A stretch of 64,000 bases of DNA from Parendozoicomonas callyspongiae. Its GTDB lineage: Bacteria > Pseudomonadota > Gammaproteobacteria > Pseudomonadales > Endozoicomonadaceae. The position numbers were made by a program, and so were the translations under genes. A model generated the notes under the pieces. It was not told the origin of the DNA, did no database searches, and was given only the letters and a program-made list of their open reading frames with translations. Positions 55,025-64,000 of the stretch are shown here, piece after piece (within the stretch, counting starts at the first letter, position 1; the number at the start of each line of letters is the position of its first letter). The stretch spans positions 124,001 through 188,000 of the forward strand of contig NZ_JAMFLX010000005.1 in assembly GCF_023502345.1 (NCBI RefSeq). Direction: 5' to 3'.

Positions 55025-55705
55025 TTAGACTTTTTGCATTTCCATACTTTCAACAATTCGCACATTCTCATTCTGGCTATTCAATGTGATGCTCAGCATG
55101 GCTTTTGCCACCTGACTGGTTAAAACCGGCTGATATTTCATCAGTGGCGGAAGCCACTTCAATGCTTGCAGCGCATAGAAGCCGACTGCCTCGCCCAAAC
55201 GAAACTCAGCTCTTTCACCATGCAGAAGGCTGGGCCGGAAAATCAGTAACTGGGGAATATTCAGTTCACCTAACTGCTGTTCCATTTCTGTTTTGGTTTT
55301 CAGATACAAACCTGAAGAGCCTTTGCCCGCTCCCACTGAACTGATTACGGCAAACTTCTGCATATTGAACCGCATACCCAGCCGTGCCAGTTTTAATACG
55401 TAATCCCGGTCCACCCGCTGGAAGGCTTGTGCAGAACCGGCTCTCTTACGGGTAGTTCCCAGGCAGCAGTAAATATCATCAATCTGTTCAACAGCATCCA
55501 GCCCCTCAAGCTCCCCAAGCTGATCAAGGGTTTCGAAATCAACAACCAGCTCTGTCAGCCTGCTCGACTCTATTCCGGAAGGCTTGCGTACCAGGCTGAC
55601 AATCTTTGAATAAGATTGGCAAGCCAAAAGCTTTTGAAGAAGATGTCTGCCAACCGCACCTGATGCTCCGGAAATAACGGCAGTTCTGCACTCCAACTGT
55701 TCCAT
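55025..55705 (-). CDS. NAD(P)-binding oxidoreductase, atypical SDR
   Basis: A Rossmann-fold protein of 226 residues with the nucleotide-binding motif VISGASGAVGRHLL at the start, followed by SLVRKPSG. The region with CCLGTTRKRAGS and AVISSVGAGKGSSGLYLKTK includes a YxxxK-like pair. Such proteins (HTATIP2/YbjT-like) are putative oxidoreductases or redox sensors without a known substrate. It is probably the first gene of a small operon with the hydroxylase and membrane protein downstream, though the 68-base gap leaves this open. The segment beyond its start codon is the broken edge of a duplicated region. Confidence 0.85.
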   Translation of the reverse strand: MEQLECRTAVISGASGAVGRHLLQKLLACQSYSKIVSLVRKPSGIESSRLTELVVDFETLDQLGELEGLDAVEQIDDIYCCLGTTRKRAGSAQAFQRVDRDYVLKLARLGMRFNMQKFAVISSVGAGKGSSGLYLKTKTEMEQQLGELNIPQLLIFRPSLLHGERAEFRLGEAVGFYALQALKWLPPLMKYQPVLTSQVAKAMLSITLNSQNENVRIVESMEMQKV

Positions 55706-55788
55706 AGTTTTTTACTTCACCAGATCGATAAAAGTCAGTGGTTTCACAATTTATCTGCGGACATTAAAAAAGGGAAGCATGCTTACAC

Positions 55789-55959
55789 TCAGCTCTCGTT
55801 CCGGCACAGGGGTTCATCCCTGCGGGCGCAGGGAACACCAACAACGATTACTTTCTTTTTCCAGGCCAGATCAGAGAGACGCTTCTCAACCACACCTTCC
55901 TGATCATCAAATTCGAACAAAATGAAATCGGGAAGTTGGTCACCAGCCTGGATACTCAT
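55789..55959 (-). pseudogene. 5' fragment of the Prx5-type peroxiredoxin gene
   Basis: The first 43 codons, from MSIQAGDQLPDF to KKKVIVVGVP, match the gene at 14727 with a few substitutions. The sequence then departs at 55831, just before the active-site cysteine, and ends after 13 unrelated codons. It cannot be active. It marks the left border of the second copy of the segmental duplication. Confidence 0.85.
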
Positions 55960-56047
55960 AGAAAAATCCTTTTTCGAATAAGTGCAGATGTTTATCCTGA
56001 CATTATAGGTTCTGCTGAAAGCACATCGTATGAGAAACCTGAGTGCT

Positions 56048-57478
56048 TTATTTCACGCAGGCCTTGTTCTTACCGGAACTTGATGAAGAGACACGTTTTT
56101 TTCCCAGTGTGCCAACTGGAGATGCGGGTAATAAGTCTACCGGAACTGATTTCGTCCTTGTTGCCAGATAATTAAGATCTGCCAATGCGACAGATATATC
56201 ATCATGGGAACCGGAAGCTCTTGCAGCCAATGCCAATATTCTGGTTATTTTGCTGGCAGAATATTTTTTCTGATGCAGTTTTTTCAGAGCAGCACAGGCC
56301 CCCTTATCACTGGTTACTTTCCAGAAACCATCACTTCCCAGCAACAGATAGTGATTATTCCAGCCACCATCAGGTTTTCTGGTCACAACAATTTTAGGCC
56401 TGGGATTGGAACAGCCCTGATAGTTATGGTCACCAATAGACTTAGCCATTGCCAGGGTTTTAGCATCAGGGTTTTTAATTCGTCTTTTGGTTGAATTCAG
56501 CCGCCCGCCACGTCTTTCAATTTGCTTGAGATATTTGATTTTTCCCGGGGAGGCCTGTTCCGTCAGACCTTTATAAGTTCCGTCCGGCTTAATCAATAGC
56601 TGGTGAGAGTCTCCGGCCTGGGCTGTCCATAAATCCTGCCCATAGAAAGATGAAAGCGTTGCTGTGCTACCTCCGGTTTGAAAATGGTTTACCAGTCTGT
56701 CGGAATCTGTAAATCCATTCTTGTGGGCATTCCAGATAACCGTATCTGTATTGCCCACTCCATCAGCGTAAGTTTTCATTCTCTGTTGAATCTGGTTGAC
56801 CAATAGTAAAGAGGCCATTTTGGCAACCATCTCCCCCTGCAAACCATGGCCATCAAAAAGGCCAATATTGGGAGGTACCGTATCTTCTTCTTTCTTTTTT
56901 TCAGCAATCCCACCAATTGTAAATTCATCCTGCGTCATATGCCCTTTACTATTCTGCAGTACAAAGCATCCTCCCCAGGGGCCGGATATACTTGCCGTGG
57001 TCAAACCCTCAGAACGGTCTAATAAGTCATCCAGTTTTTTCTCACATTTTCGATTAAAACATTCCTGGACAGTGGCTTTGACAATTCTTGATTCAGAGCT
57101 GGCACTTTCACTGGCACGTCTTAATTTATCCCTGACTTTTTCATCAGAACCTACAACCTGATAATCAAGGTGATCCAATAACTCTGGCGTAATAGGATCA
57201 GAAGTGGCAAAGGTGGTCGGCACCCGTATCCAGTCAACATATCTTGGGCCTTCCTTCTGAATATCCGCCAGGGAAACTGTCTTCATATTGATTGACATGC
57301 CTGGATAGATAACCGGCTCGGGTGGTAATAACGGCTCATCAGACTGAATGGACACTGTTGGCGGCACTTCCTCAACAACCTGTTTCGTGCCTTTATCCTC
57401 CTCAGTACATTCAAGTGAAGGCTTGGGTGAATTGCCTGCAATACTTGGAGGTGTTGTTGAAACTGGTTCTGGATACAC
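56048..57478 (-). CDS. PP2C-family protein phosphatase, copy 2
   Basis: A paralogue of the phosphatase at 15392, with all PP2C motifs in place (GLFDGHG, GGSTATLS, AQAGDSHQLL, KSIGDHNYQG, LGSDGFWKV, GSHDDISVAL). The first 240 residues are identical in the two proteins. The substitutions cluster in the last half, for example YADGVGN against YSDGVGN and HFQTGG against HFKIGG. The C-terminal tail is different and longer, ending SSSSSGKNKACVK, and probably represents the original form. The GTG at 57478 with GGAAGGGA upstream is chosen as for copy 1. Both copies should be active phosphatases. Confidence 0.9.
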   Translation of the reverse strand: MYPEPVSTTPPSIAGNSPKPSLECTEEDKGTKQVVEEVPPTVSIQSDEPLLPPEPVIYPGMSINMKTVSLADIQKEGPRYVDWIRVPTTFATSDPITPELLDHLDYQVVGSDEKVRDKLRRASESASSESRIVKATVQECFNRKCEKKLDDLLDRSEGLTTASISGPWGGCFVLQNSKGHMTQDEFTIGGIAEKKKEEDTVPPNIGLFDGHGLQGEMVAKMASLLLVNQIQQRMKTYADGVGNTDTVIWNAHKNGFTDSDRLVNHFQTGGSTATLSSFYGQDLWTAQAGDSHQLLIKPDGTYKGLTEQASPGKIKYLKQIERRGGRLNSTKRRIKNPDAKTLAMAKSIGDHNYQGCSNPRPKIVVTRKPDGGWNNHYLLLGSDGFWKVTSDKGACAALKKLHQKKYSASKITRILALAARASGSHDDISVALADLNYLATRTKSVPVDLLPASPVGTLGKKRVSSSSSGKNKACVK

Positions 57479-57673
57479 TTTCAATTCCCTTCCGGATTAA
57501 GTACTGCTTTAGACAGTTTCCTGCGGGGGTATTACAGACAAAAGATAACACCCTTGTTAAAGCCTGCTCTTATAACACGCGTTAAACTGAAACCGACATC
57601 ACAGCAGCCTTTGCCATCCAGTAAAACCCAGTATCCTGACTTATCAGTTTGCAAGAAATGTTTTGATTTCCCC

Positions 57674-57708
57674 TAAAAAGAAAAGCCCGCAGATCAGTGC
57701 AGGCTTTC
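57674..57708 (-). terminator. Terminator after the DUF2058 gene, copy 2
   Basis: Identical to the hairpin and T run at 16973-17007, at a constant offset of 40701 bases. Confidence 0.75.
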
Positions 57709-57729
57709 TTAAATCACAGTATCTGGCAA

Positions 57730-58275
57730 TTACCACATCAGATCATCTGGAATCTGGTAATCCGCATAAGGATCATCTTCATCAATCTCTTCCTGCTTGC
57801 CTTTGTTATTCACCAGCAGGAATTGATCAGCTTCCTCTCCCAGACGCTCAGCCAGCTTTTCAGCCACTTTACCGGAGATCAGCACATAATCCTCCTCTTC
57901 CAGCCGAACCAGCGACAGGCGACCTTTGCTCAGCTCGTCGATCTGCTTGTCATCCAGGTACCACTTCTTGATCTTCTTGTTATCAACAAAACTGTAGGTG
58001 CTTTCGCCGTCTTTGCGCTCAACCTTGTTGGTGGTCACAATCTGGCGAATCTGGGCCAGCTTCTCTTTCTCTTTACGCTCGGCTTCACGCTGCTGGTTCA
58101 GGGCCTTATCACGCTCAACCTGCTTGCGCTTCTCCTCTTCCAGGCGACGACGCTGCTCAACCTGGGGGTCAACGCCCTGTTTCTTTTGCTTTTTCTTTTG
58201 TGTACGGGCTTGCTGGTGCTGCTTCTTGCTGGCAATACCGGCACCCAGTAACTGGTCTCGTAATGACTTGCTCAT
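57730..58275 (-). CDS. DUF2058 (YaiL-type) protein, copy 2
   Basis: The 181-residue product is identical to that at 17029. Ribosome site, terminator and flanking DNA are also the same. It therefore derives from a very recent duplication or has been homogenised by gene conversion. It may simply increase gene dosage; it has no different context except for the broken genes downstream on the plus strand. Confidence 0.92.
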   Translation of the reverse strand: MSKSLRDQLLGAGIASKKQHQQARTQKKKQKKQGVDPQVEQRRRLEEEKRKQVERDKALNQQREAERKEKEKLAQIRQIVTTNKVERKDGESTYSFVDNKKIKKWYLDDKQIDELSKGRLSLVRLEEEDYVLISGKVAEKLAERLGEEADQFLLVNNKGKQEEIDEDDPYADYQIPDDLMW

Positions 58276-58407
58276 AACTCAGGCAGAGGCATCTGGTAAT
58301 TAAAAAACAGGCTGCATTATACCTTTCGTGCCAAATTTAACCATGTACCAAAACCGCCTGTTTCTCTAACATGAGAGTCTGGCAGGACTTCTTTCTGGTG
58401 TACCGGC

Positions 58408-58884
58408 ATGACCACCCAAGCAGCAATGAGTCAAAACCTATCCTGGGATCTTCCCAACCCGTTTATCCTGAAAATCTCCTGTGCCGGTGAACATGAGGCT
58501 GGATGGCGGCCATCAGCGAGTCACTCTGACAACATTTGCCCTGACCGCCGGTTTTGGTATTGGTTTTTACGATGGTTTCTTTGGCCCCGAAACAGGCTCC
58601 TTCTTTGCCATGTTCTGCGTGGTTCTGCTTGGACATTCACTGCCAGTGGCATCGCCCATACCAAGGCGCTGAACTTCACCAGCAATATCTTCTCCCTAGG
58701 TTTCTTCCTGGCAGACGGGCATGTCATTGTTCTTCTAGGGCTGGTGATGATGGCCGGTCAGCTTATTGGTGCCCGGATTGGTTCCAAAATGGTTATGACC
58801 AAAGGGCAGAAGCTGATTCGGCCTATGATGGTGGTGATTTATCTGGTTATGTCGGCGAAGCTTCTTTGGGAGAGTTTTGGTTAA
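58408..58884 (+). pseudogene. Thioesterase-TauE/SafE chimeric remnant
   Basis: The first 29-30 codons are those of the thioesterase at 17707. At about 58496 the sequence jumps to the middle of the TauE/SafE gene (corresponding to 19800). The TauE part starts in a different frame, and a 1-base deletion near 58652 restores the chimeric frame, so that the end again reads LNFTSN, SLGFFLADGHV and IGARIGSKMVMTKG. The resulting open frame of 158 codons is an accident of two shifts. Neither activity can remain. Confidence 0.85.
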
Positions 58885-59035
58885 GGCTCTTTGGGTTGAA
58901 GCGATTCGAAAATTAGTATTTATAATTAATTTAACATTTTTGTTAGTTAATAGATTAACAAATTTACTCGTTCTCCTGTCTAAGTCACATTAAATTTGTA
59001 CTTTTATCCTACAAAATTATCAAACGGAGTATTAA

Positions 59036-62000
59036 ATGGCGGCAGGAAGAATACTTGGAAGTAGCAAGAGAACAAGCCAGGCTAGAATTAGACCTGAGTC
59101 TCCTGAGTCTATAGTTCCTGCAAAATCTGGCGATTTCGACAGAAGATCAGCTAGAAAGGCTGTGATGCATTCATATCACCAGCATCGGAGCCTCTCACCT
59201 CACAGATATGAAGATATGCCAAGCCCCAAGAAAAAGCCTGAAACAGTTTCACTGACTGATAGAGAAACCCGACCCAGAATCCCAAACCAGGAACGGTCGA
59301 TTATCGATGCTGTAAAAGCAGCTTATACAAGTTCAATGAAGTGCGTTGTAAATGGCAGGTTCAGTGAAGCAAAATCGATCATTCGAACCTTTCACGAACA
59401 GAAAGGGAGAAGTTGGGACTCTGTTAAAAAATTCTGCGAGGATCATAACTTTAAAGGTGATGATGAAAGGCTATTGCGAAATCTTGAAAATCTTGATCAA
59501 TCTTTATCTATCCTGGAAAAATATCACAGCAACATTTTTTATGGGAATGACCAGAATTGGTCTTTTGGGCTAAGTAATGATTACCATAAATATAAACTAG
59601 AAACTTTTAGGATTGTAACAATCTTTGTTAAAACATTATTAACCAACAAAGACTTCCTAAACAATCTTGATTATGTGAAAGCTAAGCAAGTGTTAAAAGT
59701 AACCAACCAATACCTTATTTGGGTATTGAATAGTCGACGCCTAACAAGTCGGGTACATAGTTTTTGGATGGATGCATACAATACCCTTTGTGAGATTATT
59801 AGTGAAAAGTATCCTGACGAAGAATTTAACAAAGATTTTTCCAGTTTATTTCAACAGCATCATCTTAACAAAACAATTAATCAATCTATTGATACATCAG
59901 GTGCTTTCTCAACACTAATTAAAGAATTCAAAGAGTTAAGGAAAAATGAATTCAATCATAATGACTGTTTAAGAATTGCCTGTGCATCCAGGTTATTTTC
60001 AGATAAATTCCTCCACTTTGAAATCACAAGAAGACCTTTAAATGATTCTGAGATAAGCATAAAAACAATGAATAATATTTTATTCTATGGTTGCTGCATT
60101 CTGTCATTTGGCCCTTGCTGTTTTCATACGAAGATTCCGATGAAACGTGGCAGTGAAACAGTGATGACAATAGAATTGGCTAGACACTTGCCAAGCCTGG
60201 GAAAGTTTTGTATACCCCACACTCTTATGCATAAGGTTTTAAAACCAGTGATTAGTGATATTCTTAATAATTCTTACACTAGGCATGACAGATATATTCA
60301 AATAATTTTTGCTAAAGATTGTGGTGCACTCATTGATTTCGATTTTTTCTCGGCACTTAAATATATTCAAAATAAAGAATTTGATAGAGCAAAAGAAACC
60401 CTTGATAGATTACTTACTCGTGATTTAGATAATACTGAAAAGGATAATATTGAACTTGCTCATTCATATCGATATTGTATGGCTAAGCGTGATCGGGATG
60501 CAGCAGCAAAACTTCATCATCACCATACCAATAATGAATTATATAATTTTTATGCTGTCTGTAACATGCTCGTTATGTGTGGCCAGTACAGTGAAGCTCA
60601 AACTAAGATTGTGTTTATAAAAAAATATCTGGCTAATTATGACAAGTATAACGATATTCGTTTTCTTCCCTTTCAAGATCTTCTTGACATCATTGCTACT
60701 AAAAAGGCTGATCCACGACCAAGAACAGACTCAAAGCGTATCCACTTATCACCTGAAGCTATGGGAGAAGACTTATCTGAGGGCGGGAGTGACTCTGACG
60801 CAAAACATAAGCACAAAAGATCCGCTAAAAAAACACGGGAAGATGAACTCAGGCCTCCAGTATCGACTAGCGCTGCTTCTATCCAGGTCAGTCTACCCTA
60901 TCCTGTGGATATGGTGGACCAGGGTACTCAGACAACATTATCCTCACATACTGCAACCTCTCTGAAAGCTATTGCTGATAATTATCAGCCGGATACACCT
61001 GAGCTTGACTTGTTCAACGATAACACTATTGAGGTATTACAGGATAGGCTTGAAAAGATGAAAGAGGAACTGACTAACAATAACGTTGAGCTGGAGAAGC
61101 TGAATAAAGAGCACTCACAGCTTTTGCGGAAAAGCGAAGATTTAGAAATTGGTCTCAATAATAAACAAACTGCCTATTGTGAGATTGAGAATAAGCTACA
61201 AACCAGTGAGGATTCCTTAAAACAACAGAAGCTTGAACATCAAGAGCAGGTTTCTACACTTCAAGAAAATCTTAAAAGGATTAGCGAAGAACTTTCTGAA
61301 GCTCTTCTAGAATTGGAGGCACAAAGGAAGGGCTATACAGAGTCAGTAATAAAAGCTGGAAGTTATCAAAGTGATCTTGCTGCCCAAAAACATAAAACCA
61401 CTACGCTGGAAGCAGATATTGTAAGATTAGAAAAGAAAAATACTGAAGTTAGTAACAAGTATAAAGAGTCAATAAATAAACATAAAAAGACGTGTGACAC
61501 CTATAATAATTTACTGAAAGATTACGAGAGAAAAAAGGAAGAGGTGGAAAATTTAAAGCATCAAACTAATCAACAACATAGCAAGCTAAAAGAACATAAA
61601 CACACAGATCAAACCAGTTCCTCTTCTACACCCGCTACATCTATTCACCATGATATAAAACCAGATTCTGCAGGTTTGGAACCTATAGGTTATGCTCAAC
61701 TGCAAGCTGTATCTAAATTTCAGGCAACTATCAAGAAACTGGAGCAAGACCTTGCCAGGGCTAAAGAAGATCTAAATACTGCACGGGAAGACGCCACGCA
61801 CTGGGAGAAGGAACATGGAAAAGCTACCCATAATCGTAATGTGGACTATCGGGAGCTGACAATAGAAAAAAAGCGATTAGAAAATGAAAGAATACAATAT
61901 AGAGACAGAGCTCACAATGCCGAAGATAGTGTCATGGATCTAGAACGAAAACTGCAAGACAAGGAAACCGAACTTGCCAGTTTGAAGACAAATCACCAAG

Positions 62001-63211
62001 AACAGCTAGTACAAATACAGCGCATTAGAGACTCAGAAGAAGAATTAAGGCGTGATACGATTTCACTTCGTGAAGAAAACACCAAACAACAAGAAAGAAT
62101 TCGTCACTTGGACGCTCATCTCCACAACATGGAGTTAAAGCATAAAAACGAACTAGAAACTGAAATAAATATATCTCAGGATACTCAGAAGCAGCTTATT
62201 GATAGTAAGGAAGCTCTTACTGAAAAAGAACGACAGCTTACTGATAACCTTGAACAGATATCCAATCTTGAATTAGAAATTTCAACAATGGCGGCAGAAT
62301 CATTAACGCTCAATAATACTATCGCATCTATAGTTGCAGAAAAAATGCAGTTATCAGAACTCATAGACTCTCTAAACCAGGAAAAAATAAAATCGACTGA
62401 GAGTCAAGAGCACAACAAACATCTTGAAACAAAGCTAGATGAAAAAGAACGACTCCTATCCACTTTAAATAATCAACTTCAATATATGGAAACCAATCAA
62501 TTAAAGCAAATGAATGATAAAATTCATCAATTAGAAAAAGATAAAATTGCTGCAGAAAATAGAGAAAGCATCCTTAATGCTGAGTTAAGAGGAAAAAATG
62601 ATCAAATAGCTTTGAAAGATGAGTTAAGCAAACAACAAAATGAAATCCATAAACAACAGAAAGAAATACATGAAAAACAACTCAAGGAAGTGAAGGCAGA
62701 CATTGAAAAAATGGTTTATCAACGAGCTCATCAACTCTATGCAAACAGGTTACCGCAAATAAACGAAGACCTAAGACAACAAATGATGTTTGAACAGCAG
62801 CAAACCCAAGGTCATTTCCCCCACCTTCCAGCGGGCAGGCATGATATCAATGTCAGGCACATTATTACACGGCAATCTTTCTTAGCCTCAAGCAATTTTC
62901 CAGGTTCGTCTGAACTCACGTCTGGAACTGCACCAAGAGGGTTTGAACAGCTAGCCTTGAGGTCAAGTTCGAGCACTGACTCACCTTATGTCCTTCAAAC
63001 TCATAATGTGGGTATAACGCCCCCCCCTACGGGGAACTGTGCTCCGACTTCTGCGACTCATATGCTCCAGCCCGGTCCTTATTCATATCAAAACCCAAAT
63101 CATGGCGAATATCATCCAGTTTCGACCAGCGGGGATGATTTTGACCTTTATCGTTTCTTGGAAGAACGCGCTAGCGCTGCTACTCAGGGATCTAACCAAT
63201 CACCTGATTAA
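59036..63211 (+). CDS. Giant coiled-coil protein (1391 aa)
   Basis: No family is recognised. The ATG at 59036 follows ACGGAG. Residues 1-85 are basic, Ser/Arg-rich and probably disordered (KPETVSLTDRETRPR). Residues about 90-560 are helical, with repeated features such as VVNGRFSEAKSIIRTF and YIQNKEFDRAKETLDRLL that suggest TPR-like pairs. A polar acidic/basic linker (570-660) leads into a very long coiled coil at about 665-1255, interrupted by a Ser/Thr-rich break near 857-880. The final 130 residues are Pro/Gly/Ser-rich. There is no signal peptide or membrane segment. The layout is eukaryote-like, as in golgins or tethering proteins, and the gene is AT-rich. It could be an effector acting on host membranes or a cytoskeletal protein; both are guesses. 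Confidence 0.85.
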   Translation: MAAGRILGSSKRTSQARIRPESPESIVPAKSGDFDRRSARKAVMHSYHQHRSLSPHRYEDMPSPKKKPETVSLTDRETRPRIPNQERSIIDAVKAAYTSSMKCVVNGRFSEAKSIIRTFHEQKGRSWDSVKKFCEDHNFKGDDERLLRNLENLDQSLSILEKYHSNIFYGNDQNWSFGLSNDYHKYKLETFRIVTIFVKTLLTNKDFLNNLDYVKAKQVLKVTNQYLIWVLNSRRLTSRVHSFWMDAYNTLCEIISEKYPDEEFNKDFSSLFQQHHLNKTINQSIDTSGAFSTLIKEFKELRKNEFNHNDCLRIACASRLFSDKFLHFEITRRPLNDSEISIKTMNNILFYGCCILSFGPCCFHTKIPMKRGSETVMTIELARHLPSLGKFCIPHTLMHKVLKPVISDILNNSYTRHDRYIQIIFAKDCGALIDFDFFSALKYIQNKEFDRAKETLDRLLTRDLDNTEKDNIELAHSYRYCMAKRDRDAAAKLHHHHTNNELYNFYAVCNMLVMCGQYSEAQTKIVFIKKYLANYDKYNDIRFLPFQDLLDIIATKKADPRPRTDSKRIHLSPEAMGEDLSEGGSDSDAKHKHKRSAKKTREDELRPPVSTSAASIQVSLPYPVDMVDQGTQTTLSSHTATSLKAIADNYQPDTPELDLFNDNTIEVLQDRLEKMKEELTNNNVELEKLNKEHSQLLRKSEDLEIGLNNKQTAYCEIENKLQTSEDSLKQQKLEHQEQVSTLQENLKRISEELSEALLELEAQRKGYTESVIKAGSYQSDLAAQKHKTTTLEADIVRLEKKNTEVSNKYKESINKHKKTCDTYNNLLKDYERKKEEVENLKHQTNQQHSKLKEHKHTDQTSSSSTPATSIHHDIKPDSAGLEPIGYAQLQAVSKFQATIKKLEQDLARAKEDLNTAREDATHWEKEHGKATHNRNVDYRELTIEKKRLENERIQYRDRAHNAEDSVMDLERKLQDKETELASLKTNHQEQLVQIQRIRDSEEELRRDTISLREENTKQQERIRHLDAHLHNMELKHKNELETEINISQDTQKQLIDSKEALTEKERQLTDNLEQISNLELEISTMAAESLTLNNTIASIVAEKMQLSELIDSLNQEKIKSTESQEHNKHLETKLDEKERLLSTLNNQLQYMETNQLKQMNDKIHQLEKDKIAAENRESILNAELRGKNDQIALKDELSKQQNEIHKQQKEIHEKQLKEVKADIEKMVYQRAHQLYANRLPQINEDLRQQMMFEQQQTQGHFPHLPAGRHDINVRHIITRQSFLASSNFPGSSELTSGTAPRGFEQLALRSSSSTDSPYVLQTHNVGITPPPTGNCAPTSATHMLQPGPYSYQNPNHGEYHPVSTSGDDFDLYRFLEERASAATQGSNQSPD

Positions 63212-63239
63212 GGGAAGCGTGCTTACACACTTCCCTTTT
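63210..63239 (+). terminator. Terminator after the coiled-coil gene
   Basis: Arms AAGGGAAG (63210-63217) and CTTCCCTT (63230-63237) with T-rich end overlap the stop codon. Confidence 0.7.
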
Positions 63240-63269
63240 GGGCACCAACACACAAACAGCGAAGAGTCG

Positions 63270-64000
63270 TTAACCTTTATAAAGCTTCGGGTTTAGCACA
63301 TCCCGCAGCCAGTCACCCAGCAGGTTAATCACCAGTACCAAAACCACCAGCACAATGCCGGGGATAACAGTAATCCACCAGCTGCCGGAGAAGATATATT
63401 CAAAACCGCTGGAGATCAGGGAACCCAGTGAAGGTTTGGATACCGGCATACCCAGTCCAAGGAATGACAGCGCCGCCTCACTGATAATGGCGTTAGCGAT
63501 CTGTACCGTAGAGATAACCAGAATCGGCGACAGGCAGTTAGGCAGAATATGACGGAACATAATCCGGCCGCTGCCGAAACCCATCACCCGGGCTGCCTCT
63601 ACATACTCTTTCTTTTTCTCAGCCAAAACAGAGGCACGGATGGTTCGGGCATACTGCGGCCATTCGGCAATACCGATAACCAGTATCAGCATTAACATGG
63701 CCAGCTCACTGTAGAGTTCAGCCCCAAAGGAAGCCTGGAACACGGCGAGCACAATTATCGCTACCATCATGGTTGAGAACGACAGCTGTATATCCGCCAT
63801 CCGCATCATAAAGCTATCGAAGCGGCCACCGAAATAGCCGGAACTCAGACCGATACATACACCGAGGAACATCTGCAGCATTACCGCACAAAATCCAATT
63901 ATCAACGAGGTACGGGTTCCATAAAGTATGGTACTGAACAGATCACGTCCCTGGTTATCGGTACCCAGAAGGAACCGTTCCTCCCCCTCTTCCGCCCAGG
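63270..64000 (-). CDS. ABC peptide/nickel-type permease, DppC/OppC family (partial)
   Basis: This inner-membrane subunit of a peptide, nickel or similar importer runs off the right end of the window, so its N-terminus is missing. The frame stays open to base 64000. The hallmark LGTDNQGRDLFSTILYGTRT lies just inside, followed by five membrane segments. The EAA loop EAARVMGFGSGRIMFRHILP sits about 90 residues before the end, and GDWLRDVLNPKL closes the protein as in DppC. About 243 residues are visible out of roughly 300 for the family. Partner genes lie outside the window, and the transported compound cannot be told. Confidence 0.93.
   Translation of the reverse strand, partial: WAEEGEERFLLGTDNQGRDLFSTILYGTRTSLIIGFCAVMLQMFLGVCIGLSSGYFGGRFDSFMMRMADIQLSFSTMMVAIIVLAVFQASFGAELYSELAMLMLILVIGIAEWPQYARTIRASVLAEKKKEYVEAARVMGFGSGRIMFRHILPNCLSPILVISTVQIANAIISEAALSFLGLGMPVSKPSLGSLISSGFEYIFSGSWWITVIPGIVLVVLVLVINLLGDWLRDVLNPKLYKG

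Larger units (their letters stand above)
55832..58884. repeat. Segmental duplication, rearranged copy
   Basis: This copy of 15097-20203 contains a truncated peroxiredoxin, an intact PP2C gene, an intact DUF2058 gene and a thioesterase-TauE chimera. It lacks about 2.0 kb between the thioesterase and the TauE gene. Near-identity is confined to about 56700-58496; the flanks carry many substitutions. Confidence 0.92.

Noticed and set aside
58408-58884. A real 158-residue fusion gene
   Set aside because: The frame is made by a deletion junction and a further 1-base deletion in decayed copies of two known genes; about 60 central residues are out-of-frame TauE sequence.

Overview
The window looks like the chromosome of a marine, host-associated gammaproteobacterium, most likely close to Endozoicomonas. 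This is an inference: the housekeeping genes (phosphoglucomutase, GlpT, PreT/PreA, GrxA, a YaiL/DUF2058 protein, adenosine deaminase) are gammaproteobacterial in type. They are interleaved with large unrecognised proteins, eukaryote-like catalytic domains (PP2C phosphatase, kinase-like fold, papain-like/Josephin-like cysteine proteases, long coiled coils) and an operon resembling a type III effector with its chaperones. No rRNA, tRNA or CRISPR array was seen.

Layout. 1-773 is the 3' part of pgm. 833-2608 is an acidic, Ser-rich protein of unknown role. 3124-10949 is a glycerophosphate block: GlpT, then on the minus strand a carbohydrate-type ABC importer (binding protein, two permeases, ATPase) ending in a tandem-domain glycerophosphodiester phosphodiesterase. 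11558-14726 is a tight four-gene operon with small chaperone-like proteins around a hydrophobic 548-residue protein. 14727-20203 holds a peroxiredoxin, a PP2C phosphatase, a DUF2058 protein, a thioesterase, a papain-like protease and a TauE/SafE permease.

20252-34924 is an island bounded by remnants of two insertion sequences. It carries an XRE/S24-type repressor, two unknown genes and, reading leftward, a phage-like muralytic enzyme, a small membrane protein and a 3220-residue LamG-repeat protein. This gene set suggests a giant exoprotein or toxin released through a holin/endolysin-like route, and is the best candidate for an undescribed system here.

34921-37397 is preTA. 37990-41870 holds a kinase-like protein, a metallophosphoesterase and a C39-like protease. 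42572-47733 holds a glutaredoxin and an operon of C45 hydrolase, GMC oxidoreductase, small partner subunit and aldehyde dehydrogenase. 48132-55705 holds two large unknown proteins with basic, NLS-like clusters, adenosine deaminase, a decayed DUF3299/ABC-permease locus, a sterol-desaturase-type hydroxylase and an SDR. 55789-58884 is a second, rearranged copy of the 15097-20203 segment with a 2 kb internal deletion. 59036-63211 encodes a 1391-residue coiled-coil protein. The window ends in a DppC/OppC-type permease that runs off the edge.

Two 266-268 bp palindromic elements, 43 kb apart (4503-4768 and 47731-47998), share an architecture of perfect terminal inverted repeats and internal hairpins. 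Their stem sequences differ but remain paired, which marks a repeat family with conserved secondary structure.
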